A stretch of DNA of 6,228 bases from Methanosarcinales archaeon (GTDB lineage: Archaea; Halobacteriota; Methanosarcinia; Methanosarcinales; Methanogasteraceae), in the NCBI GenBank assembly GCA_030594905.1, contig JAUVEF010000072.1, forward strand, positions 1-6,228, written 5' to 3'. Positions 1 to 5,487 of this stretch are shown here, piece by piece. Below the pieces are notes generated by a model. It was given only the letters and a program-made list of their open reading frames with translations, made no database searches and was not told the origin of the DNA. Made by a program: the position numbers and the translations under genes. Numbering within the stretch: the stretch's first letter is position 1; each line of letters begins with the position of its first letter.

Positions 1-284
1 ATGATGAGGATGAAACAGATCGTCCGCAGGAATGTCAGATCCTTCCCTATAATACTTGCAGGGCTCAGGAGATAATGATATATGGGCCATGTGAGGATCG
101 CCGACACCGTCATAACGAAGGTGACCGCCATCGACATGCCTTTTGAGGTCTCTGAGTTGGTAGTTAGACCAATATACGAACAGAGTCCGAGAAACATTAT
201 GAGGAGGAAGTTCTTTGTGAACATCGCCTCCACAAAAAGCGGGAGGAGCGGCTCTGTCGGCATAAGTCCTGGTGTTTCAATCAT
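1..284 (-). CDS. rnfA: Electron transport complex subunit RnfA, partial (C-terminus beyond window)
   Basis: RnfA is an integral membrane subunit of the Rnf complex that, with RnfE, forms the pseudo-symmetric membrane core carrying an intramembrane Fe-S centre. The frame is open from the ATG at 284 to the left edge, giving 94 codons and no stop. The translation contains FTKNFLLIMFLGLCSYIGL near residues 22-40, with the conserved cysteine of the family's GLC(P/S) motif at about residue 35. A second hydrophobic stretch follows, and FLRTICFILI lies at the edge, matching the RnfA pattern of an LRT motif entering a membrane helix. The ATG overlaps the rnfE stop as ATGA, and an AGGAGG lies 10 nt upstream inside rnfE (plus positions 295-300). 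The full protein is usually about 190 residues, so roughly half is present. rnfB is expected next, outside the window. Confidence 0.93.
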   Translation of the reverse strand, partial: MIETPGLMPTEPLLPLFVEAMFTKNFLLIMFLGLCSYIGLTTNSETSKGMSMAVTFVMTVSAILTWPIYHYLLSPASIIGKDLTFLRTICFILI

Positions 285-988
285 ATCTCGTAACCCTCCT
301 TTCTGAGTTGTTTCATCCGTTTACGATCACTCATGATCTTGAACAGGAGCATCAGTGCAGCGATCGTGAGAAATGCTCCGGGTGGGGTGATCATTACGGT
401 TGCCGGCTCAATAGGGAACTCTATTGGATTAGGGACAAATGAGAGCCCGGGGAGGTCTGAAAACGGGTAAAATCCAAGTTCACCATCTTTACTCCAGAGC
501 ATCATAAGTTTTAACGCTCCGGTTCCGAGAATCTCTCTGATACTGCCGAGCAGTATCAGCGCCGCCGCAAAACCAATCGATATACCGATCCCATCCGCTA
601 TCGAGGGCAAGACTGGGTTTCGGTTTGCAAAAGCCTCTGCTCTACCAATGACTATGCAGTTCACTACGATCAATGGCACAAAGATTCCGAGCGCCTCGTA
701 CATCGGCGGAAGAAATGCCTCGAGGATCATATCAATCATCGTAACGAAGGTACAGATGATCAGGATGAATATCGGGATTCTGACGCCTGGGGGGATCTGC
801 TTTCGCAGAAGAGAGACGAAGATGTTTGAGCCAAGTAGCACAAAGGTGAACGCCATCGCCATGCCGAGCGCGTTTGCAAATGACGTGGACACAGCAAGTA
901 CCGGACAGAGACCGAGCACAAGCACGAATACCGGGTTATCCTTGATGATACCTCTGATTACCTCTCCTACAACGGATTTCTTTGCCAT
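281..988 (-). CDS. rnfE: Electron transport complex subunit RnfE
   Basis: RnfE is the paralogous partner of RnfA in the membrane core of the Rnf complex and takes part in electron transfer across the membrane coupled to ion translocation. The 235-residue protein has a short cytoplasmic N-terminus and about six hydrophobic segments. Family signatures are visible: IIKDNPVFVLVLGLCPVLAV at residues 14-33, with Cys28, and NCIVIGRAEAFA at 110-121, with Cys111. These two cysteines correspond to the pair that, with those of RnfA, ligates the intramembrane Fe-S cluster. Length is close to the usual 200-230, with a charged C-terminal tail (KIMSDRKRMKQLRK). The ATG directly abuts the rnfG stop (no intervening base) and has an AGGAGG at plus positions 997-1002, 8 nt upstream. 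The stop overlaps rnfA by 4 nt, which suggests translational coupling. Confidence 0.96.
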   Translation of the reverse strand: MAKKSVVGEVIRGIIKDNPVFVLVLGLCPVLAVSTSFANALGMAMAFTFVLLGSNIFVSLLRKQIPPGVRIPIFILIICTFVTMIDMILEAFLPPMYEALGIFVPLIVVNCIVIGRAEAFANRNPVLPSIADGIGISIGFAAALILLGSIREILGTGALKLMMLWSKDGELGFYPFSDLPGLSFVPNPIEFPIEPATVMITPPGAFLTIAALMLLFKIMSDRKRMKQLRKEGYEI

Positions 989-1537
989 TTATGAAACCTC
1001 CTGTTGCATCTTTCCAATTATTTCAACGACTCCGTCGGCGACATATCGGGAAGATATCGTTGCACCTGAGATGCCATCGATCGCTCCGCCGTCACCGCTC
1101 AGTTTCAGCCCATCGAGACCGACCCCTGCGAATTGTGCGACGAACCCTTCATCTTTCTGGATCTTATCCCCGATTCCAGGTGTCTCTTTCTGCGAGACCA
1201 CAACCACTCCAGTCACCACGAAATCGGTGTCCACTCCGACTGCGAGCATTAAAACATCTTGCATGCCCTGCACCTCTGCCATGGCACCATAACCAATCAG
1301 GTCGCCACCGTCATAAGCCTCGTAGCACAGTTCACCGCCCGCGGATTTGAACTTGGTAGCATCCGGAACAACGCCCATCTCGAGCAGTTGTTTGTCGGGA
1401 CCGCCCGCCGCTTCCGCAAGCTTCGCAAGTTGCTCCTGTGTGACTCCATACGTCGCTGTCAGGACCACAGCCGCAACCACCGCAATGAGCGTTAGCTTGA
1501 CAAGTATCATTACAGTGGAATCTTTTGTTTCTGCCAT
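989..1537 (-). CDS. rnfG: Electron transport complex flavoprotein subunit RnfG
   Basis: RnfG is an FMN-carrying subunit held by one N-terminal membrane helix, with its flavin domain outside the cytoplasmic membrane. In M. acetivorans, RnfG has a covalently bound FMN on a threonine. This 182-residue protein has a hydrophobic helix at about residues 9-30 and then a soluble FMN-binding domain. KETPGIGDKI (residues 117-126) is the conserved motif preceding the flavin site. DGISGATISSRYV (154-166) contains the SGATxS flavinylation motif, so Thr160 is the expected FMN attachment residue. The ATG has a GGAGGG at plus positions 1545-1550, 7 nt upstream, and lies 1 nt from the rnfD stop. No cysteine pair suggesting heme or Fe-S is present. 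The extracellular flavin is the plausible exit point for electrons to a cytochrome or membrane carrier. Confidence 0.96.
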   Translation of the reverse strand: MAETKDSTVMILVKLTLIAVVAAVVLTATYGVTQEQLAKLAEAAGGPDKQLLEMGVVPDATKFKSAGGELCYEAYDGGDLIGYGAMAEVQGMQDVLMLAVGVDTDFVVTGVVVVSQKETPGIGDKIQKDEGFVAQFAGVGLDGLKLSGDGGAIDGISGATISSRYVADGVVEIIGKMQQEVS

Positions 1538-1538
1538 T

Positions 1539-2402
1539 TTATTTCCCTCCGATCGGCTTTGGTATGGTGTTTCTGTCGATGAGCGGGCTAAAGACGTTCA
1601 TCATGAGCACTGCAAAGCACATCCCTGTGAAATATGCACCAAAATGGAGCTGGATTACTATCAATACGGCAAGCAGGGTCCCATAGATCAGCCTGCCCTT
1701 CTTTGTCACAGGCGATGTGATTGGGTCTGCTGCAAGGAATATTAGCCCTAGGAAGTATCCTCCGGTCAGGACATAAGGAAGCTGCCATCCCTTTCCAGTG
1801 ATCAGTACCAGAAGTACCAGAAGGATAGTGGCACTGATTGCCACTCGCCGGTCCACGTATCTCTTGTACAGAACGATTGCGCCACCAACCAAGACCAGCG
1901 CAGGCGATGCCTCGACAAGCCTGCCAGCACCAGTCTCAATTAAGAGGTCAGAGAAACTGCTGAGATTCGGTGTTGATGCGGCGCCCATATACGTGGGCCA
2001 CGCAGCAAGCAAAAATGCAAATCCGACCAGCGCAGGGTGGAATACAAGTGTTCCGGTGCCGCCGAAGATGTACTTTGCCACCGCGATCGCAAACACAGCT
2101 CCGATGATCGGAACCCAGAGATTCTCGCTGATGCTCGGCGGCATGAGAAGCGCAAGCATCAAGCCAACCAACACAGCATTCCCGTCATCGATTGTGATCG
2201 GCTGGGATGCTGCTTTGTATATTATAATTTCGGCAACAACCGCAGCAATCACGGTTGCAAGAATGATCTTTATTGCAGGAAGCCCGAAGAGATAGATCGC
2301 CGCGATCGTGATCGGTATCAGTGCAGCAACGGTTCCCCACATCACGCTCTTCACGCTCTCCCTGCTCTTCGCATGTGGTAATGGTGATATCGTATAGGTC
2401 AT
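1539..2402 (-). CDS. rnfD: Electron transport complex subunit RnfD
   Basis: RnfD is a polytopic membrane subunit (NqrB/RnfD family) that carries FMN and is thought to take part in Na+ translocation. The 287-residue protein begins with the family's ISPLPHAKSRESVKSVMW (residues 5-22) and contains many hydrophobic helices. It keeps the late signature FLAADPITSPVTKKGRLIYG (222-241), FAVLMMNVFSPLIDR (263-277), and an FHPALVGFAFL segment near 121-131. The classical (S/D)GAT flavinylation motif is not obvious. The best candidate is GAASTPNL at 140-147, where Thr144 followed by Pro resembles the usual GATPL. The start ATG overlaps the rnfC stop as ATGA, and a G-rich tract (GGGGG, within plus 2409-2416) lies just upstream as a weak SD. 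Length fits archaeal RnfD; many bacterial versions are somewhat longer. Confidence 0.95.
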   Translation of the reverse strand: MTYTISPLPHAKSRESVKSVMWGTVAALIPITIAAIYLFGLPAIKIILATVIAAVVAEIIIYKAASQPITIDDGNAVLVGLMLALLMPPSISENLWVPIIGAVFAIAVAKYIFGGTGTLVFHPALVGFAFLLAAWPTYMGAASTPNLSSFSDLLIETGAGRLVEASPALVLVGGAIVLYKRYVDRRVAISATILLVLLVLITGKGWQLPYVLTGGYFLGLIFLAADPITSPVTKKGRLIYGTLLAVLIVIQLHFGAYFTGMCFAVLMMNVFSPLIDRNTIPKPIGGK

Positions 2403-3613
2403 GCTTCTACCCCCACTATTTCCCTTTCCATCTCAGCTACACCATGTTTGCCATACCTGATTATCTGCACGAGCGGGAGCTTGGACGGGCAGACGTACGC
2501 ACACATCCCGCATTCCACGCAGTCGCCGATGTAGAGTTCCGCACACTTGTCAAACTGGGCGCTGTCAGCGTACCCATAGAGCAGATGCGGCATAAGACCG
2601 ATCGGACACTCATCCACACACCACGCGCAGTTGATACATGGTGCGGGTGGCTCACGGTTGATATCGCTCTCGGTCTGCACAAGAATGCCTGTGGTCGTCT
2701 TGATTACGGGAACCTCGTCACTGTACTGCGCCGCGCCCGATATCGCACCGTTCATGACAAGCCTGACCGGTGTGCCACTACAGCCACCACATTTATCGAT
2801 CACATCCTTGATCGATGTTCCAAGCTCAACAAGAACATTGCCGGGAGAGCGCACCGCGCCAGCGACAGTGACTGTTTTCTTAATCATTGGTATACCGTCG
2901 TGCACCGCATCATACAGTGCCTTTATCGCACCGATGCTGCTCACAATAACGCCCCGATCCTCAGGAGTGCTACCGCGTGGCACCTTCTTTCTTGCAAACT
3001 TCTTGGCAAGCGTGTTCTCGGTACCTGCCGGATAGTATGCCGGTGTTGCGACGATCTTGATGTTACGGTCCGGTATCGTCTCGGTTCGCATGACGTGTAG
3101 CGCTTCGGAGTCGAGTTCGATAACAATTGTCGCTTTCTTGGCGCCAACCGATTTCATTAATGCTTTCAGCCCGTACACGATCTCAGAGGGATGATCGAGC
3201 ATGAGCGCAGCGTTTGATGATAAATCCCCTGTATTCGTTCCGTTGATGATGATTGTGCTAATATCTACTTTTTTGTATACTGTCGGTAGTCCATTTGGTT
3301 CGACGATTCCTGAGTCCATGATAATGCGACTCATTTTACTCGCCGACACATCCGCTGGTTTAAAATCATTTTTTCCCCCGTCGTGGGTCTTGATCACCAC
3401 GCTGAGAACATCCTTGCCAGCAGGATGTGGCATTTCGGAGATAGCTGTCACTTCTCCGGAAACGCTTGAATGTATCATGGACGTACCATCGCCAATTAAT
3501 TGACCGACAGAAACAATATCACCAACACGTACTACGGGATTGCACACCTCGCCAGCGTGCTGCTGTAAAGGAATAGTCACCTGATCAGGCGTCTTCATGG
3601 TTGCAATCTTCAC
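2399..3613 (-). CDS. rnfC: Electron transport complex Fe-S subunit RnfC, first gene of the operon
   Basis: RnfC is the peripheral cytoplasmic subunit passing electrons between the soluble donor side and the membrane core. The 404-residue protein has an N-terminal barrel-sandwich region (PLQQHAGEVCNPVVRVGD, residues 15-32, followed by SSVSGEV). A Rossmann-like middle lies at about 95-250, and an SLBB-like segment (GAVRSPGNVLVELGT) at about 252-266. Two 4Fe-4S motifs follow, CINCAWCVDECP (Cys326/329/332/336) and CVECGMCAYVCP (Cys365/368/371/375). It lacks the C-terminal extension of many proteobacterial RnfC proteins. The bacterial FMN/NADH pocket motifs are replaced: GIVEPNGLPT at 102-111 stands where GMGGAGFPT is expected, and INGTNTGDL at 123-131 where INGAECEPY is expected. 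NADH use is therefore doubtful. The GTG start was chosen because AGGAGG lies 8 nt upstream; an ATG five codons later has no such site. It overlaps rnfD by 4 nt. Confidence 0.95.
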   Translation of the reverse strand: MKIATMKTPDQVTIPLQQHAGEVCNPVVRVGDIVSVGQLIGDGTSMIHSSVSGEVTAISEMPHPAGKDVLSVVIKTHDGGKNDFKPADVSASKMSRIIMDSGIVEPNGLPTVYKKVDISTIIINGTNTGDLSSNAALMLDHPSEIVYGLKALMKSVGAKKATIVIELDSEALHVMRTETIPDRNIKIVATPAYYPAGTENTLAKKFARKKVPRGSTPEDRGVIVSSIGAIKALYDAVHDGIPMIKKTVTVAGAVRSPGNVLVELGTSIKDVIDKCGGCSGTPVRLVMNGAISGAAQYSDEVPVIKTTTGILVQTESDINREPPAPCINCAWCVDECPIGLMPHLLYGYADSAQFDKCAELYIGDCVECGMCAYVCPSKLPLVQIIRYGKHGVAEMEREIVGVEA

Positions 3614-3621
3614 TACGGATG

Positions 3622-3627
3622 CCTCCT
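3622..3627 (-). promoter_or_regulatory. Shine-Dalgarno site fixing the GTG start of rnfC
   Basis: On the minus strand AGGAGG ends 8 nt before the GTG at 3613-3611. It decides in favour of the GTG over the in-frame ATG at 3598, whose upstream bases contain no comparable purine tract. Confidence 0.85.
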
Positions 3628-3656
3628 GTGTTTCGAGTTATTGATACGCGTGTCGG

Positions 3657-3671
3657 TATATAAGTCTTGTT
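3657..3671 (-). promoter_or_regulatory. Archaeal BRE/TATA promoter of the rnf operon
   Basis: The minus strand reads AACAAGA followed by CTTATATA (TATA box at plus 3657-3664), a close match to the archaeal TATA consensus with an A/purine-rich BRE in front. Initiation about 25 nt downstream would fall near 3635, leaving a short leader of about 22 nt that includes the rnfC SD. It is the only good TATA box between the upstream tRNA and rnfC. The start point is inferred from spacing. Confidence 0.72.
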
Positions 3672-3686
3672 CTCAACCCGGACAGT

Positions 3687-3702
3687 CACCCCCACGTGGG
3701 TG
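3687..3702. promoter_or_regulatory. CACGTG-centred palindrome upstream of the rnf promoter, possible operator
   Basis: The core CCCACGTGGG at 3691-3700 is a perfect 10-bp palindrome. With one bulged C it extends to CACC(C)CCACGTGGGTG at 3687-3702. It ends roughly 25 bp upstream of the rnf TATA box, a position typical of an activator site in archaea. It could also be a chance GC-rich repeat or part of a read-through terminator for the upstream unit. The regulator is unknown. Confidence 0.35.
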
Positions 3703-3748
3703 CCCGATCAAACACCAAGTTACACATACGCTTCGACCGGAAATTGCG

Positions 3749-3781
3749 AAAAAACAACGCGGAATTTTGATATAACTCCGC
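3749..3781 (-). terminator. Hairpin plus T-tract, likely terminator of the zinc-ribbon/aEF-1beta/tRNA-Ala unit
   Basis: On the minus strand, GCGGA (plus 3777-3781) pairs with TCCGC (3759-3763) around a 13-nt AT-rich loop. It is followed by GTTGTTTTTT, whose six T residues are at 3754-3749. The hairpin starts 8 nt after the tRNA discriminator base. Archaeal termination relies mostly on the T-tract, so the short 5-bp stem is supportive rather than decisive. Confidence 0.5.
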
Positions 3782-3788
3782 CAAAACA

Positions 3789-3860
3789 TGGACTCGGCGG
3801 GAATTGAACCCGCGGCCTCAACGTTGCGAACGTTGCGATCTTCCCCTGATCTACGAGCCC
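3789..3860 (-). tRNA. tRNA-Ala, anticodon CGC
   Basis: The minus strand folds as a complete cloverleaf. The acceptor stem is GGGCTCG/CGAGTCC, and the D-stem is GATC/GATC around AGGGGAA. The anticodon stem CAACG/CGTTG encloses the loop TTCGCAA, and a 5-nt variable loop follows. The T-stem GCGGG/CCCGC encloses TTCAATT. The anticodon CGC decodes GCG (Ala). The third acceptor pair is G:U and the discriminator base is A (3789), both classic alanine identity elements. CCA is not encoded, since TGT follows, and there is no intron. The gene begins 23 nt after the aEF-1beta stop. A TTATTGTA at 3885-3892, about 28 nt upstream and overlapping that stop, could be its own TATA box; otherwise it is cotranscribed. 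Confidence 0.96.
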
Positions 3861-3883
3861 TTATTATCTATATTGTGCATTCC

Positions 3884-4150
3884 CTACAATAAGCCAACCT
3901 CAACTACCTGCACGCTCTCAACGTCCGGCACCTGCGCAAACGCATGTTCAATGCTTTCGGTTCCGCCCTCGACATCGCCAACAACGATCGTTACCATCAG
4001 GGCGACAAGCCCGAATGCGATCGGCTCTTCTGCAATTCCTCTCAGCCGGATACCTTCTGGCACCACCGCGGTAAGCTTCTCCTTGAGTGTTTCGAGGTCA
4101 ACGTCCACGTCACCCGGCATAACCTTAATTAATGCTGCTACATCTCCCAT
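3884..4150 (-). CDS. ef1b: Translation elongation factor aEF-1beta
   Basis: aEF-1beta is the guanine-nucleotide exchange factor that recycles archaeal EF-1alpha from its GDP to its GTP form in the cytoplasm. The 88-residue protein is the usual family length and is acidic, with a beta-alpha-beta layout. It opens MGDVAALIKVMPGDVDVDLE and contains GIAEEPIAFGLVALMVTIVV at residues 38-57, the family's signature centre. It ends VQVVEVGLL. A longer in-frame start at 4294 exists, but its extra 48 residues lie over the zinc-ribbon gene in another frame and do not resemble the family. The ATG at 4150 has the SD GAGGTGA (plus 4156-4162), 5 nt upstream. It sits 10 nt after the zinc-ribbon stop, so the two are surely cotranscribed. 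Confidence 0.95.
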   Translation of the reverse strand: MGDVAALIKVMPGDVDVDLETLKEKLTAVVPEGIRLRGIAEEPIAFGLVALMVTIVVGDVEGGTESIEHAFAQVPDVESVQVVEVGLL

Positions 4151-4160
4151 TTTTCTCACC

Positions 4161-4334
4161 TCATGGACCAGTAAACCCGCATGTGGGGCAGACATAAGCA
4201 TTGCTCTGTTTTCTACATGAAACGCACCTGCCGATGGTTGCTTCGCATGACGGACACGGAAACTGCGTGTATCCGGACGAGACCAGATGCGCACCGCATG
4301 ATGTGCAGTATTTTGTAGCGATTGTTGCTGTCAT
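4161..4334 (-). CDS. Small zinc-ribbon protein (HVO_2753-like) linked to aEF-1beta
   Basis: This 57-residue ORF has four CxxC knuckles: Cys10/13 (YCTSCG), Cys27/30 (PCPSCE), Cys37/40 (RCVSCR) and Cys49/52 (VCPTCG). It ends GFTGP. The eight cysteines could bind two zinc ions. Small proteins of this pattern are widespread in Euryarchaeota and are commonly encoded immediately before aEF-1beta; the Haloferax homologue HVO_2753 is a two-zinc-ribbon protein linked to swarming and biofilm formation. The molecular role is not established, though the neighbourhood suggests translation. The stop codon overlaps the SD of the aEF-1beta gene. No SD precedes the ATG, and a TATA-like box lies about 30 nt upstream, so the message is probably leaderless or nearly so. 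Confidence 0.9.
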   Translation of the reverse strand: MTATIATKYCTSCGAHLVSSGYTQFPCPSCEATIGRCVSCRKQSNAYVCPTCGFTGP

Positions 4335-4360
4335 CGTTTAATCGTTTTTGCGCGAGGTAT

Positions 4361-4368
4361 CATTTAAG
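4361..4368 (-). promoter_or_regulatory. TATA-like box of the zinc-ribbon/aEF-1beta operon
   Basis: The minus strand reads GCTTAAATGATAC, with CTTAAATG at these positions, an imperfect archaeal TATA box. Initiation about 25 nt downstream would fall near 4339, only about 5 nt before the ATG at 4334. This agrees with the lack of an SD there. Confidence 0.5.
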
Positions 4369-4485
4369 CATTGTGCTGGGAGGGGGTTGTCAACTTGCGC
4401 GGTTTGGGATTAATATCTTCGGCGATGTTTTACTACGCCATCTCTGAACTGATGTCAACACTATAAGGCGCAACGATCCTTTTTA

Positions 4486-4501
4486 GAGAAAAATTATTTA
4501 A
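4486..4501 (+). promoter_or_regulatory. BRE/TATA promoter of the ATPase gene, predicted leaderless
   Basis: An A/G-rich GAGAAAAA at 4486-4493, suited to a BRE, is followed by TTATTTAA at 4494-4501, a good archaeal TATA box. Its centre lies about 26 nt before the ATG at 4524, so transcription should start at or within 1-2 nt of the start codon. The GGTG just before the ATG is too close to act as an SD. Confidence 0.65.
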
Positions 4502-4523
4502 TAGTGAAAACAAATAACGGTGC

Positions 4524-5486
4524 ATGGCAGGGCTATTCGTTTCAGAAATCGATGTCAAAGAGTTCAGAGGTATCAAAAGGTGCAAAAAACCTGTAAAATT
4601 ATCAAAATTCAATGTTTTGATTGGGAAAAATAATTCCGCCAAATCCTCCATCCTTGAAGCCCTGTATCTATTTCCGTCGCCTCAAATCGACTCTATTTAC
4701 AAAAGAGATAACAAGATCGATCAAATAGTACAACTTCATAGTGGGCGTGACGGTTTGGTTTACGGTTACTCAGGAAATGCCACGATGACATATAACGTCA
4801 ATAGGATTCCATTTGCCATAGAACTTACAATCCCCATTGATAATGAGGCAACTGCTTCATTAGAAGATATTTCTAACATGCTGAGGATTCCCGAACCTGA
4901 TCTCAAAGATATTTCTGTTTATATCCCGAATGATACGGAAACTATCAACGAATATGCTAAACATGTCTCATCAATGGAGAACGAAATCGTTAAGATCGGT
5001 GCAACCAAGCGGGTCGCGGAATTCGTTAACCAGTGCATTGATGAAAAATACACAGAGGTTTTATGGAAAAGAGACGGCATATCCTGTAGAAAAGAACTGC
5101 CGGATGGATCTCTCTTATATCCAAAATTGGATGATCTGGGTGATGGTATAAAGAGGGCGACTATTATCATGCTTTTATTGGAGGCGCGCTCGCCACATCT
5201 GGTGCTCTGGGATGACTTTGAAACTGCATCACATCCAACTCTTATCAGAGCACAACTTGAATGGTTATCCAAAAAAGACTGGCAGGTGGTTCTCTCTACA
5301 CACAGCATAGATGTTCTTTATCAGTTGTTAGAATTGGAAATTAGCTCTGCCGATCTTCAAATTCTCCAGATGAGAAAGTTAAACGACGACACGCTTGTTT
5401 ATGAGTCATTGACCATTGATGATCTGGATGATCTGATGAATGCAAATGCAGACCCCCGGCGACTTGTGGATGCATTAGGGGTTTAG
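4524..5486 (+). CDS. AAA/ABC-type ATPase (AAA_15/AAA_21, OLD-like), first gene of a two-gene unit
   Basis: The 320-residue protein is a soluble SMC/OLD-like ATPase. It opens with FVSEIDVKEFRGIKRCKKPV and FNVLIGKNNSAKSSILEALY (residues 29-48), a family start with the P-loop at 34-41. An insertion of about 140 residues follows. LDDLGDGIKRATI (202-214) is the ABC-like signature region. HLVLWDDFETASHP (225-238) is Walker B, and VLSTHS (256-261) is the switch histidine motif. No long coiled coil, DNA-binding domain or fused nuclease is seen. Two deviations stand out: Ala39 instead of Gly before the P-loop Lys40, and Asp231 where the catalytic Glu is usual. The start follows a promoter with leaderless spacing. 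The next gene begins 1 nt after its stop, so they probably work together. Family-level call is firm; the role (defence, DNA repair or toxin-like) is open. Confidence 0.88.
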   Translation: MAGLFVSEIDVKEFRGIKRCKKPVKLSKFNVLIGKNNSAKSSILEALYLFPSPQIDSIYKRDNKIDQIVQLHSGRDGLVYGYSGNATMTYNVNRIPFAIELTIPIDNEATASLEDISNMLRIPEPDLKDISVYIPNDTETINEYAKHVSSMENEIVKIGATKRVAEFVNQCIDEKYTEVLWKRDGISCRKELPDGSLLYPKLDDLGDGIKRATIIMLLLEARSPHLVLWDDFETASHPTLIRAQLEWLSKKDWQVVLSTHSIDVLYQLLELEISSADLQILQMRKLNDDTLVYESLTIDDLDDLMNANADPRRLVDALGV

Positions 5487-5487
5487 A

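Noticed and set aside
648..1350. Plus-strand open frames of 214 and 122 residues
   Set aside because: They lie opposite rnfE and rnfG, which have clear family motifs, and their translations are low-complexity Ser/Thr/Pro- or Arg-rich, typical of antisense shadows.
2321..3100. Plus-strand open frame of 259 residues
   Set aside because: It is antisense to rnfC/rnfD with no recognisable domain and an atypical Arg/His/Cys-rich composition.
281..3613. Operon as Na+-translocating NADH:quinone reductase (Nqr)
   Set aside because: The first subunit has two 4Fe-4S motifs as in RnfC, not NqrA, and the gene order C-D-G-E-A is that of archaeal rnf; no NqrF-like gene is present.
3884..4294. 136-residue version of aEF-1beta starting at 4294
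   Set aside because: The 48 extra residues run over the zinc-ribbon gene in another frame and resemble no family. The ATG at 4150 has its own SD and gives the standard 88-residue protein.
4433..4651. Minus-strand open frame of 72 residues
   Set aside because: It overlaps the ATPase promoter and start in antisense, and I see no SD or known motif.
5416..5450. Short repeated GATGATCTG units in the ATPase gene
   Set aside because: They simply encode the acidic IDDLDDLM segment near the C-terminus; too short and imperfect to be a meaningful repeat.
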